The position numbers and the translations under genes are program-made. Source: Odoribacteraceae bacterium (GTDB lineage: Bacteria > Bacteroidota > Bacteroidia > Bacteroidales > Marinifilaceae). From it: a stretch of 54,741 bases of DNA. The stretch covers positions 1-54,741 of the forward strand of contig JAISNC010000012.1 in assembly GCA_031276355.1 (NCBI GenBank). The letters run 5' to 3'. The notes under the pieces are model-generated. The model was not told the DNA's origin. It ran no database searches and worked only from the letters and a program-made list of their open reading frames with translations. This document shows, piece by piece, positions 1 to 8,094 of the stretch. Each line of letters begins with the position of its first letter. Position 1 is the stretch's first letter.

Positions 1-908
1 TTGCCCCCGCCGTCCTCGATCGCCCCGGCGGTCACGGCCATGATCTCGACGTAGGTGGCGCGCCCGGGCGCGCCCACGTTCTTCCCCGCTTCCGTGCTCG
101 CCCCGGTAGTACCCTGGCGGTTGCGCGGCAGGTAATAGCGCAGCGTCTTCATGGCACTGCCGGGAGCCAGGTTGAGATCGTCGACGGGAAGGTCGATCAC
201 GCCCGATTGAGCGGGCGAGGGGCTCGGGGTGGCGGCACCGTCAAACAGCTGGTCGGCATAGAAGAGGCGATCGGGCACGTTGCGCAACCGCACGGAGGTG
301 ATCTTTATGCCCGAGGGGTTCTCGTTGGTAATCGTCAGCGTGAGCTTGGCCACGTTACGGTACAACGGGCAGGTCAACTCTTCGGTATCGCTATCTATGT
401 CGACCGTGCCGTTCATGAACAAGTCGGGGGCGGCACCCGTGGCATTGTACAGGTCTGCCAGGTTCCAGATCCTCTTGTAAGAGGTTTTCAGGCCCTCCAG
501 CGTGGTGACACTCCCCAGCGTGGCGTCGAACGCGTCGGCATGGGTGTTGGCTAACAGCACGCACTTGTAGGTCTTGTCGGCCGGGGGAAGGATCACCGCG
601 ACCGCCGTGCTGGTGTTATCGAGCGGCATCGTGTAATAACGGGGCGAACCGATCCGTACCCCGTTCTCGTTGAATTGCAACAACCAGAAGTCCTTGACGA
701 TGTAGTCGGGGTCGCTTCCCTCGTCCACGACCGGCGAGTCGGGCAAGGCCCGCGAGCCGGCCAGGCCGGGGGTCTCGGGCACCGCGGTGAGCGATAGGGC
801 GATCGTGGTCTCGATCCCCTCGTTGCCGGCGGGGTCCACCGGCTCGTCCGCGCACGACACGGCCGCGCAGGTCGCCAGCGCGAGCAAGATATTTCGTGAT
901 GTGTTCAT
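1..908 (-). CDS. Fimbrillin-like (DUF4906/Mfa-type) lipoprotein, N-terminal part, cut by window edge
   Basis: The frame opens at ATG 908 and stays open to base 1, so about 302 residues are visible and the C-terminus is missing. The N-terminus is a lipoprotein signal with lipobox AVSC and Cys19 as the lipidated residue, followed by acidic residues (ADEP). The body resembles the N-terminal module of Bacteroidales fimbrillin-like surface proteins, with segments such as YKRIWNLADLYNATG and ITSVRLRNVPDRLFYADQLF. These proteins are usually exported lipoproteins forming or decorating fimbria-like structures; a specific role cannot be assigned from a fragment. A -7-type box lies about 100 bp upstream. 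The right edge of the window carries the C-terminal part of a protein of the same family on the same strand. Confidence 0.75.
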   Translation of the reverse strand, partial: MNTSRNILLALATCAAVSCADEPVDPAGNEGIETTIALSLTAVPETPGLAGSRALPDSPVVDEGSDPDYIVKDFWLLQFNENGVRIGSPRYYTMPLDNTSTAVAVILPPADKTYKCVLLANTHADAFDATLGSVTTLEGLKTSYKRIWNLADLYNATGAAPDLFMNGTVDIDSDTEELTCPLYRNVAKLTLTITNENPSGIKITSVRLRNVPDRLFYADQLFDGAATPSPSPAQSGVIDLPVDDLNLAPGSAMKTLRYYLPRNRQGTTGASTEAGKNVGAPGRATYVEIMAVTAGAIEDGGG

Positions 909-1004
909 GCTATTCCTGTTTTTATAGTTTATCATTCTTTCGTTTCGTTTATCATTCCCCGGTGGACATCGCCCGCCAGCGAATCATATCCGCAAATTCT
1001 GGTA

Positions 1005-1038
1005 CAAATGTATGAAAGATAATAACACGAGACACAAA
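1005..1038 (-). promoter_or_regulatory. Putative promoter of fimbrillin-like lipoprotein gene
   Basis: On the minus strand, TACATTTG (1012-1005) matches the Bacteroidota -7 consensus TAnnTTTG exactly. A TTTG lies 22 bp upstream (1038-1035). The implied 5' leader is about 90 nt. The spacing is slightly long, so the -33 assignment is tentative. Confidence 0.45.
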
Positions 1039-1160
1039 ATCAGTCATTTTTTTCGCCTGTTCCGCTTTTATCGGGCATTTATCGGGCACGCGGCTGTTTA
1101 TCATGACTATAAATGGAAATTTTAACGCGGGAAGAGACGGGAAATAGCGATAACGTTCAA

Positions 1161-1192
1161 GTGTAGGGGCGAAAGATTTTTCGCCCCTACAC
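1161..1192. terminator. Perfect 14-bp inverted repeat, possible terminator
   Basis: GTGTAGGGGCGAAA (1161-1174) and its exact complement (1179-1192) flank a 4-base loop. Read on the minus strand it lies about 115 bases after the stop of the PorV-like gene and well before the fimbrillin-like promoter, so it could end the rnr-cstA-porV-like transcript. No long T-run follows, so it may instead be a mobile palindrome. Confidence 0.4.
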
Positions 1193-1212
1193 CTACTGCG
1201 AACCCGGGGAGT

Positions 1213-1291
1213 GAAGAAATCCAGGGATTTACGGGTTTCTGGATTGCTTCCCGCTACGCGGATCGCGATGACGAAAACCGACTTTTGACAT
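1213..1291 (-). repeat. Dispersed intergenic repeat, copy A (core TCnAAAGTYGGYTTTCG)
   Basis: On the minus strand it starts with TGTCAAAAGTCGGTTTTCGT and continues into a hairpin formed by GAAGCAATCCAG and its near-complement. The same order of core, CCGCG-containing segment and GAAGCAATCCA hairpin occurs at 32162-32242, and a diverged copy at 40265-40330. It begins 17 bases past the stop of the PorV-like gene, in the sense of that transcript. Confidence 0.7.
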
Positions 1292-1308
1292 ACCTTTTAC
1301 AGAGCGGA

Positions 1309-2253
1309 TCACCAGAACACGAGCTCGACCGAAACGCCCCACGTGTTCCTCAAGGCGCTCGACGAGGCGGCCAGCCAGTAAGAAAAATGGCAACTGACGG
1401 GAGCCACCCGAAAACCACCGCCCAGCGTGGCGTAATCGTCGCTCCCCCCGCCCGCGTGATAACCGGCACGCAACGTGCCGCACGAGCGAAAACCATACTC
1501 CGCCCCGACCGCCGCCGCCACGCGAGAACCGCGAGCGGGAAGCAAACGGTAGATGAGGTCGACGGCACCGCGCACCTCGTGTTGCCCCCGGAACAGCAAG
1601 GCAAGCGACCCGCCCAGCGTCGCCCGGGCAGGGAGGTGATCCCCCCGGCTCGCGTACCGGAGCTGGCTCCCGACATTACTCACGTGAAATCCCGCGGCCC
1701 ACGTGGCGCGGGGTAGCGGGAAAAAGCCACGGTAAAATAGCCCCGCGTCGAACGCCACGGCACCGGCAGCCCGTTCTCCCATGTCGGAACGGATATAACG
1801 GCTCGTGACGGATACTCCCAGCCGGTCAAGCCACCGGCGGGCGTAAGCCACCTCGACCGTCCACTCCACGGGACGAAGGCTCCCCGCGACGCCCGTCTCC
1901 TCGTTGTACCCGGTTCCCCCGGGATGCGCGAAATAACGGAATCCCGTCGCTATACCACCCCGGTCGTTCACTCGATAGTAAGCGCCCGCGCCGTTCAGGA
2001 AGCCCCCCGGCAGTAAAGCCGAGAGCCAGGGCACGTGACTATCTCCCGCGCCGGCGCGGCCCTCTTCGAAGGGGAGGGTGGCCGGGTTGTGGAAGACGGT
2101 AAAAGCCCCGGCAAGCAACGCGACACCCGTGCCGCCCATGCCGGAGGAGCGGGCATCAACGGGTACCGTGAGGAAGAGCGCCGATCCCGTCTGGGCGGGA
2201 AGGGAGAGGGCGAAAAGAGACGCGATCCATGTACCGGTGATCCTCTTTTTCAT
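1309..2253 (-). CDS. PorV/PorQ-family outer-membrane beta-barrel protein
   Basis: A 314-residue protein with an N-terminal signal peptide (MKKRITGTWIASLFALSLPAQ). The segment near residue 33, DARSSGMGGTGVALLAGAFT followed by FHNPATLP, is the hallmark of the PorV/PorQ (UPF0164-like) barrel family, where a GMGG turn precedes a conserved NPA. The C-terminus WGVSVELVFW has the alternating, aromatic-ended form of an outer-membrane barrel. In Bacteroidota some members assist type IX secretion, but no other such gene is visible here, so that role is not claimed. The start lies 6 bases after the cstA stop, which makes it the distal gene of an rnr-cstA unit. Confidence 0.72.
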   Translation of the reverse strand: MKKRITGTWIASLFALSLPAQTGSALFLTVPVDARSSGMGGTGVALLAGAFTVFHNPATLPFEEGRAGAGDSHVPWLSALLPGGFLNGAGAYYRVNDRGGIATGFRYFAHPGGTGYNEETGVAGSLRPVEWTVEVAYARRWLDRLGVSVTSRYIRSDMGERAAGAVAFDAGLFYRGFFPLPRATWAAGFHVSNVGSQLRYASRGDHLPARATLGGSLALLFRGQHEVRGAVDLIYRLLPARGSRVAAAVGAEYGFRSCGTLRAGYHAGGGSDDYATLGGGFRVAPVSCHFSYWLAASSSALRNTWGVSVELVFW

Positions 2254-2259
2254 GATCTT

Positions 2260-3717
2260 TTAATTAACACACCCCTTGCCCCTCGCCTTCATCCCGTTGA
2301 CCTTGAAGAGAAAGAACGCGAGGAGCGCGACACCCGCGACGATGCCCACGGGATAAGCGATGGCGGGAAGGAGGGAGAGACCGCCGACCTTGTTCGGGGC
2401 GATCAGGAAGTAGGTGACGCAGACAACGGTCAAGAAGGTCGCCGGGAGGGAGGTCATCCAGTGTGGTTTGCCCGTCCCGGCCAGGTAGGCGGAGGCCGTC
2501 CAGAGGGTCACGCTGGCCAGCACCTGGTTACTAATGCCGACGTATTTCCAGAGGGTGGAGAAATCGAAGCGACAGAGCAGGTAGGCCGCGACGAACACGG
2601 GAATGGAGATGATCAGGCGGTTGCGAAGCGGCTTCTGGTTGAATTTCAACGCGTCGGCAAGGATCAGTCGCATGCCGCGGAAGGCCGTGTCCCCGGAGGT
2701 GATGGGACAAACGACCACGCCGATAATGGCGATAACGGCTCCCGCGCGGCCCAGCCACGTGTTGCAAATGGTGTTCACGATCACGGCCGGCGTGTTGCCG
2801 GCGGCGGCGGCGGCATTTAATTCCCCCGTGCCCCCGAAGAAGGTCATCGCGGCGGTGGCCCAGATCATGGCGACGATGCCCTCGGAGATCATCGCCCCGT
2901 AAAAGACGGGACGGCCGTGGCGCTCGTTGCCCATGCAACGGGCCATCATGGGGGATTGCGTGGCGTGGAAACCGGAGATCGCGCCGCACGAGATCACGAT
3001 GAACATCATCGGGAAGAGGATATTCGTCGCGGGCTGATCGTGCATGTTCCGGAACGAGTCGAGCGTCAACTCCTGCAGGCGTAACTCGCCGGTGATCCCC
3101 CCGTAAACGAGGTAGACACCGATGCCAAGCGCCATGAAGATGAGCGCGGCCCCCATGAAGGGGTAGATCCTGCCGATGATCTTGTTGATGGGCAAGAGCG
3201 TGGCAAGGATATAATAGGCGAATATGACGTACAGCCACCAGCTCATCCCGACGCCCGTCAGTTGCCCGAGCAAGTCGGCCGGCCCGTTCACGAACGACAC
3301 CCCGACGGCGATCAGGAGCAGGGCCGTGAAGAGGGTCATGAAGCGCCGGGCGTTGTTTCCCAGGTAGCGTCCCACGATGTCCGGGAGGCTCATCCCGTCG
3401 TGACGCAGCGACAACATCCCGGAAAAGAAATCGTGAACGGCCCCCGCGAAGATGCAACCGAGGAGGATCCACGCGTAGGCCAGCGGGCCGTAGGCGGCAC
3501 CGAGTATCGCGCCGAAGATGGGGCCAAGGCCGGCGATGTTGAGGAACTGTATCACGAAGACGCGCCAGGGTTTCAGCTCCTGGTAGTCCACGCCGTCGGC
3601 CAGGCGCTTAACGGGGGTCTCGCGGCGAGGCTCGGCACCGAAAAAGCGTTCCGTGAACTTGCCGTGGGTGAAGTAGGCGATGATCAATAGCCCGATGGAG
3701 AGCGTAAAGGTAATCAT
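2260..3717 (-). CDS. cstA: Carbon starvation protein CstA family transporter
   Basis: A 485-residue polytopic inner-membrane protein. The N-terminal half carries the CstA signature: FLNIAGLGPIFGAILGAAYG, then a conserved AGAVHDFFSGMLSLRHDGMS and IVGRYLG. CstA proteins import peptides or pyruvate, often under nutrient limitation. At 485 residues it is the short form common in Bacteroidota; the E. coli protein is about 700. It starts 21 bases after the rnr stop and ends 6 bases before the PorV-like start, so it probably shares their transcript. Substrate cannot be read from sequence. Confidence 0.88.
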   Translation of the reverse strand: MITFTLSIGLLIIAYFTHGKFTERFFGAEPRRETPVKRLADGVDYQELKPWRVFVIQFLNIAGLGPIFGAILGAAYGPLAYAWILLGCIFAGAVHDFFSGMLSLRHDGMSLPDIVGRYLGNNARRFMTLFTALLLIAVGVSFVNGPADLLGQLTGVGMSWWLYVIFAYYILATLLPINKIIGRIYPFMGAALIFMALGIGVYLVYGGITGELRLQELTLDSFRNMHDQPATNILFPMMFIVISCGAISGFHATQSPMMARCMGNERHGRPVFYGAMISEGIVAMIWATAAMTFFGGTGELNAAAAAGNTPAVIVNTICNTWLGRAGAVIAIIGVVVCPITSGDTAFRGMRLILADALKFNQKPLRNRLIISIPVFVAAYLLCRFDFSTLWKYVGISNQVLASVTLWTASAYLAGTGKPHWMTSLPATFLTVVCVTYFLIAPNKVGGLSLLPAIAYPVGIVAGVALLAFFLFKVNGMKARGKGCVN

Positions 3718-3738
3718 GACGGATGGCTGAACGTGTAT

Positions 3739-6009
3739 TTATCGTTTTCTTCCCCGGGCGCGGGAGCCACGGGGGGTTATCTCGTTGCCGCGTCTGCCCC
3801 GCCGGCCCGTTTTTCCCGGCGAGGGCCGGGAGGGGTCGGTGGAACGGGGGGCGACGCGGTTTTCCCGCTCGTTGCCCGCGAGGGCGAAGTCAAGTTGCCG
3901 GGCCACGAGATTGGCCTTGGCCACGCGCACGACGATGGGGTCGCCCAGCTGGTAGACCTTGCGGTGGTGCCGCCCGACGATGCAGTAATTCTCCTCGTCG
4001 AACTCGTAGTAATCGTCCTCCAGCTCGGTCATGGGCACGAGGCCCTCGGCCAGGCTGTCGTTCAGCTCGACGTAGAAGCCCCATTGCGTGACGCCGGAGA
4101 TCGTGCCGGGGAAGGTCTCGCCCAGCTTACCGGCGAAGAACTCCACTTGCTTGTACTTGATGGAAGCCCGCTCGGCGTTGGCGGCCACCTGCTCCATCCT
4201 CGAGCAGTGTTTGCAGCGCTCCTCGCACGCCGCGGCGTTGGCGGATCGTCCCCCGTCCAGGTAGCGCTGCAGGAGGCGGTGCGTCATCACGTCCGGGTAG
4301 CGACGGATGGGCGAGGTGAAGTGGGAGTAATACTCGAAGGCGAGGCCGTAGTGACCGATGTTCTCCGTGGAGTAGACCGCCTTGGCCATCGTGCGCACGG
4401 CGAGCATCTCGATCATGCCGTGCCCGGGCCGCTCTTTCACGTCTTGCATCAATTTGTTGATGGACGTGGAGAGCATCCTGGGGGTCACGGAACGCAGCCG
4501 GTAGCCGAACCGGGCAACGAAACGGCTGAACTCCTCCAGCTTGCCGGGTTCCGGCTGATCGTGCACGCGGTAGACGAAGGTCTTCGCCCGCTCCCCGGCC
4601 TTCACCTTGCCGACGCGCTCGGCCACGCTCTTGTTGGCGAGCAACATGAACTCCTCGATCAACTTGTTGGCCTCCAGCGAGCGCTTGAAGTACACGCGCA
4701 GGGGCTTGCCGGCGGCGTCTATCTCGAAACGCGCCTCCGGGCGATCGAAATCGATGGCACCGTCGCGGAAACGTTCCTCGCGCAAGGCGCGCGCCAGGCC
4801 GTCGAGGAGGAGTATCTCGGCCTTGAAGTCGCCCTCCCCGCCGTCGATCAGGGCCTGGGCCTCCTCGTAGGTGAAGCGGCGGTCGGAACGGATCACCGTG
4901 CGGCCGAACCACCGCGACACGACCCGCGCGTTCCCGTCCAGCTCGAAGACGGCCGAGAAGCAGAGCTTCTCCTCGCCCGGGCGCAGGGAGCAAAGGCCGT
5001 TGGAGAGGTGTTCCGGGAGCATGGGGATGGTGCGATCGACCAGGTAGACCGACGTGGCGCGCTCGCAGGCCTCCTTGTCGAGGAGCGTGTCGGGCTGCAC
5101 GTAATGGCTCACGTCGGCGATGTGCACCCCCACCTCGTGATTCCCGTTTTCCAGCCGGCGGAGCGACAGCGCGTCGTCGAAATCTTTGGCATCCGCGGGG
5201 TCGATGGTGAAGGTGGTCACCTCCCGGAAGTCTCGCCGGCGGGCGATCTCGTCGGCATCGATCCCCGCCTTGATCCTGGCGGCGGCCTTCTCGACGGCGA
5301 CGGGGAACCGCACGGGCAACTCGAACTCGGCCATGATGGCGTTCATCTCGGTGTCGTTGTCGCCGGGAAGCCCGAGCACCTCCAGCACGGTGCCCACGGG
5401 GTTTTTCTGGTTTTCCAGCCACTCCGTGATCTTCACCACCACTTTCTCGCCGTCCTTGGCCCCGTTCAACTCGTCGAGCGGGATGAAGATGTCGTAGGGC
5501 AGTTGCTTCCCGGACGGCACCAGGAAGGCGTGGTAGCGAGAGAGCTGGATCACCCCGACGAAGGTATCTTTCCCGCGTTCCAGGATCTCGACGACCTCTC
5601 CTTCCGGCCTCCGGCGCTTGTTCCGGGCGTAGACGACGACCTTTACCCTGTCGCCGTTCAGGGCGTGTTTCAAGCCCGCCTGCGGGATGAAGATATCCTC
5701 CTTGCCCTCTTCCGGCACCAGGTAAGCGGTGCCCTTGGCGGTCAGGTCGATGGTGCCGGTGACGTACACGGTGTTCATCTTGAGGGTAAAAGCCCCGGCG
5801 GAAGGTTCCGCGATCAGCCCGTCCCGTTTCATCCCGGCGAGCGTCTCGATGATCAAGCGTTTCACGGTCTCGTCCTTGATCCCGAGTTGCCGGGCCAGCT
5901 GTTTGTAGTTATAGCGTCGCGCGGGATTCTCGTTGAAGAGGGCGCACAGCCGGGAGTAAAGCTCCTTTTTCCCGGTACCGCCCCCCGCTTTTTGATGTTT
6001 TCTTGGCAT
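3739..6009 (-). CDS. rnr: Ribonuclease R
   Basis: A 3'-5' exoribonuclease of the RNB family, 756 residues from ATG 6009. Order: N-terminal winged-helix-like region (about 16-66), cold-shock-type OB domains (about 80-210), RNB catalytic domain with metal-binding aspartates in IDPADAKDFDDALSL (about 269-283), S1 domain (PGTISGVTQWGFYVELND, about 640-720), then a basic Arg/Gly-rich tail. An upstream GTG (6030) would add 7 residues, but it falls inside the -7 box (6030-6037), so the ATG is preferred. RNase R degrades structured RNA in mRNA decay, rRNA quality control and stationary-phase turnover. cstA follows after 21 bases. Confidence 0.95.
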   Translation of the reverse strand: MPRKHQKAGGGTGKKELYSRLCALFNENPARRYNYKQLARQLGIKDETVKRLIIETLAGMKRDGLIAEPSAGAFTLKMNTVYVTGTIDLTAKGTAYLVPEEGKEDIFIPQAGLKHALNGDRVKVVVYARNKRRRPEGEVVEILERGKDTFVGVIQLSRYHAFLVPSGKQLPYDIFIPLDELNGAKDGEKVVVKITEWLENQKNPVGTVLEVLGLPGDNDTEMNAIMAEFELPVRFPVAVEKAAARIKAGIDADEIARRRDFREVTTFTIDPADAKDFDDALSLRRLENGNHEVGVHIADVSHYVQPDTLLDKEACERATSVYLVDRTIPMLPEHLSNGLCSLRPGEEKLCFSAVFELDGNARVVSRWFGRTVIRSDRRFTYEEAQALIDGGEGDFKAEILLLDGLARALREERFRDGAIDFDRPEARFEIDAAGKPLRVYFKRSLEANKLIEEFMLLANKSVAERVGKVKAGERAKTFVYRVHDQPEPGKLEEFSRFVARFGYRLRSVTPRMLSTSINKLMQDVKERPGHGMIEMLAVRTMAKAVYSTENIGHYGLAFEYYSHFTSPIRRYPDVMTHRLLQRYLDGGRSANAAACEERCKHCSRMEQVAANAERASIKYKQVEFFAGKLGETFPGTISGVTQWGFYVELNDSLAEGLVPMTELEDDYYEFDEENYCIVGRHHRKVYQLGDPIVVRVAKANLVARQLDFALAGNERENRVAPRSTDPSRPSPGKTGRRGRRGNEITPRGSRARGRKR

Positions 6010-6029
6010 AGATTCACGATTTGGTCGCA

Positions 6030-6062
6030 CGAAAGTAGTAAAAAATAATGACCGGCGCTAAA
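6030..6062 (-). promoter_or_regulatory. Putative rnr promoter
   Basis: On the minus strand TACTTTCG (6037-6030) is a -7-type box of the local TAnnTTCG form, with TTTA 21 bp upstream (6062-6059). The expected transcript start is around 6024, leaving a short leader before ATG 6009 and excluding the GTG at 6030. Confidence 0.5.
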
Positions 6063-6069
6063 GGTGTTT

Positions 6070-6088
6070 TGTACACGGTCGGTGTACA
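6070..6088. promoter_or_regulatory. Palindrome upstream of rnr (possible operator or hairpin)
   Basis: TGTACAC (6070-6076) and GTGTACA (6082-6088) are perfect 7-bp complements around a 5-base loop. It sits just upstream of the rnr -33 region and about 40 bp past the speA stop. It has no T-run on the minus strand, so it resembles a protein-binding site more than a terminator. Confidence 0.35.
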
Positions 6089-6129
6089 GCATTTTGTCCA
6101 GGGTGGTTGTATCGATCGCCCGGCCGGGG

Positions 6130-8025
6130 CTACTCGAGGTAGGTGTAGCCGTAGAGGCCGGAGCGGTAGTTCGAGAGGAACTCGCGCCCCTCCTCCGCCG
6201 AGATGATCCCCTTTTTCACCGAGCCGGTGACCCACACCTCCACCACGCGGGCCATCCGCTTCGGGGAGAACTGCACGTACTCCAGCACGTCGGCCACGCT
6301 CTCCCCCTCGATGATCTTGTCGATCACGTAGTCATCGCCCTTCACCTTGATGTGAACGGCGTTCGTGTCGCCGAAGAGGTTGTGCAGGTCGCCCAGGATC
6401 TCTTGATACGCCCCCACGAGGAAGACACCGAGGTAGTAAGGCTCCTTGCCGTTCAACTCGTGCACCGGCAGGTGATAGGAGAAGTTGCGGGTGGAGATGA
6501 AGTTATCGATCTTGCCGTCCGAGTCGCAGGTGATGTCCTGCAACGTCGCCGTCTGCGTGGGCTGCTCGCCCAGCCGGGAGATCGGGAGAACCGGGAAGAT
6601 CTGGTCGATCGCCCACGAGTCCGGCAGCGACTGGAAGAGCGAGAAGTTGCAGAAATACTTGTCCGGCAGCAACTTCGCGATCTTCTTTAACTCCTCCGGG
6701 GCGTGTTTTATGTTCTTCACCATGTCGTACACCTCGCGGGCGATCGTCCAGAAGAGGCGTTCCACCCGCGCGCGGGTTCCCAGGTCCACCAGCCCGAGGT
6801 TAAAAAGCCCCAGCGCGTCCTCCCGGATCTGCAGGGCGTCGTGCCACGTCTCCAGCAGGCGGGGCTGCGTGACCCCCTCTTCCCACAAGTCGTAAAGCTC
6901 CTTGACCAGCTCGTGCGCGTCCCCCGTGATCTCCTCGTCCTCGTCGAACGAGGGGAGGCGGGTGCTCGCCAGCGCCTCGATGATCAACACGGAGTGGTGC
7001 GCGGTGAGCGACCGCCCCGACTCGGTGATGATGTTCGGTTGCTTCAGGTCGTTCTTCTCGCACGCGTCCACCAACAGCGACACCGCGTCGTTCACGTACT
7101 CCTGGATCGAGTAGTTCATGCTGTTACCCGTGTTCGCCGAGCGCGTCCCGTCGTAGTCCACGCCAAGGCCCCCGCCGACATCCACGAACGCGATGTCGTA
7201 CCCCAGGCGCTGCAGCTGCACGTAGAATTGGCAAGCCTCTTTCAGCGCCGTTTTGACGCGCCGGATGTTGGTCACCTGGCTCCCGATGTGAAAATGGATC
7301 AACTTCAGGCAATCCCCCATCTTGTTCTTCTCCAGCAGCTCCAGCGCCTCCAGCAGCTCGCTCGAGTTCAGCCCGAACTTGCTGACGTCACCCCCCGACT
7401 CCTCCCACTTCCCGCTCCCGGAACTCGCCAGCTTGATGCGGATCCCCACGTTGGGGCGGATCTTCAACTTCTTGGAGAGCGAGGCGACCACGCGTAACTC
7501 GTTCAGTTTTTCCACCACGAGGTAAATGTTCCGCCCCATCTTCTGCGCCAGCAGCGCCAGCTCGATGTAGTTCTCGTCCTTGTACCCGTTACAGATGATC
7601 ATCGCGTCGTCGTCGATGTCGATCGACAGGATCGCGTGCAACTCCGGCTTCGACCCCGCCTCCAGGCCGATGTTGTATTTCGTGCCGCTGTTGACGATCT
7701 CCTCCACCACCGGCCTCATCTGGTTGACCTTGATGGGATAGATGATAAAGTTCTTCCCCGTGTAGCCGTATGCGTTCGCCGCCAGCTCGAAACAACTCGA
7801 GAGTTTCTCGATCCGGTTATCCAGGATGTCGGGGAAGCGCAGCAAGAGCGGGGCCGAGATGTCGCGTACCTGCAGCTCTTCCAGCAACTCCTTCAAGTCG
7901 ACCGTCGCGCCGCCTTGCTTCGGCGTCACGGTGACGTGTCCCTTCTCGTTTATTGAAAAATAGTTCAGCCCCCACCCCTTGATATTATATAACTCGGCCG
8001 AATCCTCGATGCTCCATTTTCTCAT
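6130..8025 (-). CDS. speA: Biosynthetic arginine decarboxylase
   Basis: A 631-residue PLP enzyme of fold type III (Orn/Lys/Arg decarboxylase class 2) converting arginine to agmatine, the first step of polyamine synthesis. The PLP lysine is Lys99 in YPIKVNQ. Other family blocks are LEAGSKPELHAIL, KFGLNSSELLEALELLE, HFHIGSQVTNIRR, FVDVGGGLGVDYDG and ITESGRSLTAHHSVLI. Length is close to the E. coli enzyme (658). A promoter-like pair lies just upstream (8048-8078), so it is probably transcribed apart from the unknown gene before it. No agmatine deiminase or other polyamine gene is adjacent. Confidence 0.95.
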   Translation of the reverse strand: MRKWSIEDSAELYNIKGWGLNYFSINEKGHVTVTPKQGGATVDLKELLEELQVRDISAPLLLRFPDILDNRIEKLSSCFELAANAYGYTGKNFIIYPIKVNQMRPVVEEIVNSGTKYNIGLEAGSKPELHAILSIDIDDDAMIICNGYKDENYIELALLAQKMGRNIYLVVEKLNELRVVASLSKKLKIRPNVGIRIKLASSGSGKWEESGGDVSKFGLNSSELLEALELLEKNKMGDCLKLIHFHIGSQVTNIRRVKTALKEACQFYVQLQRLGYDIAFVDVGGGLGVDYDGTRSANTGNSMNYSIQEYVNDAVSLLVDACEKNDLKQPNIITESGRSLTAHHSVLIIEALASTRLPSFDEDEEITGDAHELVKELYDLWEEGVTQPRLLETWHDALQIREDALGLFNLGLVDLGTRARVERLFWTIAREVYDMVKNIKHAPEELKKIAKLLPDKYFCNFSLFQSLPDSWAIDQIFPVLPISRLGEQPTQTATLQDITCDSDGKIDNFISTRNFSYHLPVHELNGKEPYYLGVFLVGAYQEILGDLHNLFGDTNAVHIKVKGDDYVIDKIIEGESVADVLEYVQFSPKRMARVVEVWVTGSVKKGIISAEEGREFLSNYRSGLYGYTYLE

Positions 8026-8047
8026 GCGTGCAAATTTTAGTCCCCCG

Positions 8048-8078
8048 CGAAGCTATGAATATTATCGCGAAAAACAAC
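8048..8078 (-). promoter_or_regulatory. Putative speA promoter
   Basis: Minus-strand GTTG (8078-8075), 19-bp spacer, then TAGCTTCG (8055-8048). This is the same layout as at several other genes in the window. The expected start is about 20 nt before the speA ATG. Confidence 0.55.
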
Positions 8079-8094
8079 CCGCGCGCCGCGATTT

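Larger units (their letters stand above)
909..1308. other. Intergenic region between fimbrillin-like gene and PorV-like gene
   Basis: No gene is supported in these 400 bases. They hold the promoter-like boxes for the fimbrillin-like gene (1005-1038), a perfect 14-bp inverted repeat (1161-1192) and a dispersed repeat copy (1213-1291) just 3' of the PorV-like gene. The short reading frames that cross the repeat are not credible genes. Confidence 0.7.

Noticed and set aside
909-1308. RNA gene (tRNA, small RNA or riboswitch) in the larger gaps
   Set aside because: No cloverleaf, conserved riboswitch core or similar structure was recognised in this or the other gaps; the hairpins present are repeats or terminators. 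A covariance-model scan would be needed to exclude them fully.
1309-2253. Type IX secretion locus
   Set aside because: Only one PorV/PorQ-like barrel is present; no porK/L/M/N, sov or sorting-domain proteins are seen in the window.
3733-6048. Long plus-strand open frame (771 codons) opposite rnr
   Set aside because: It is the antisense shadow of a clear RNase R gene; the high GC makes long stop-free frames common. Its translation shows no domain and has biased composition.
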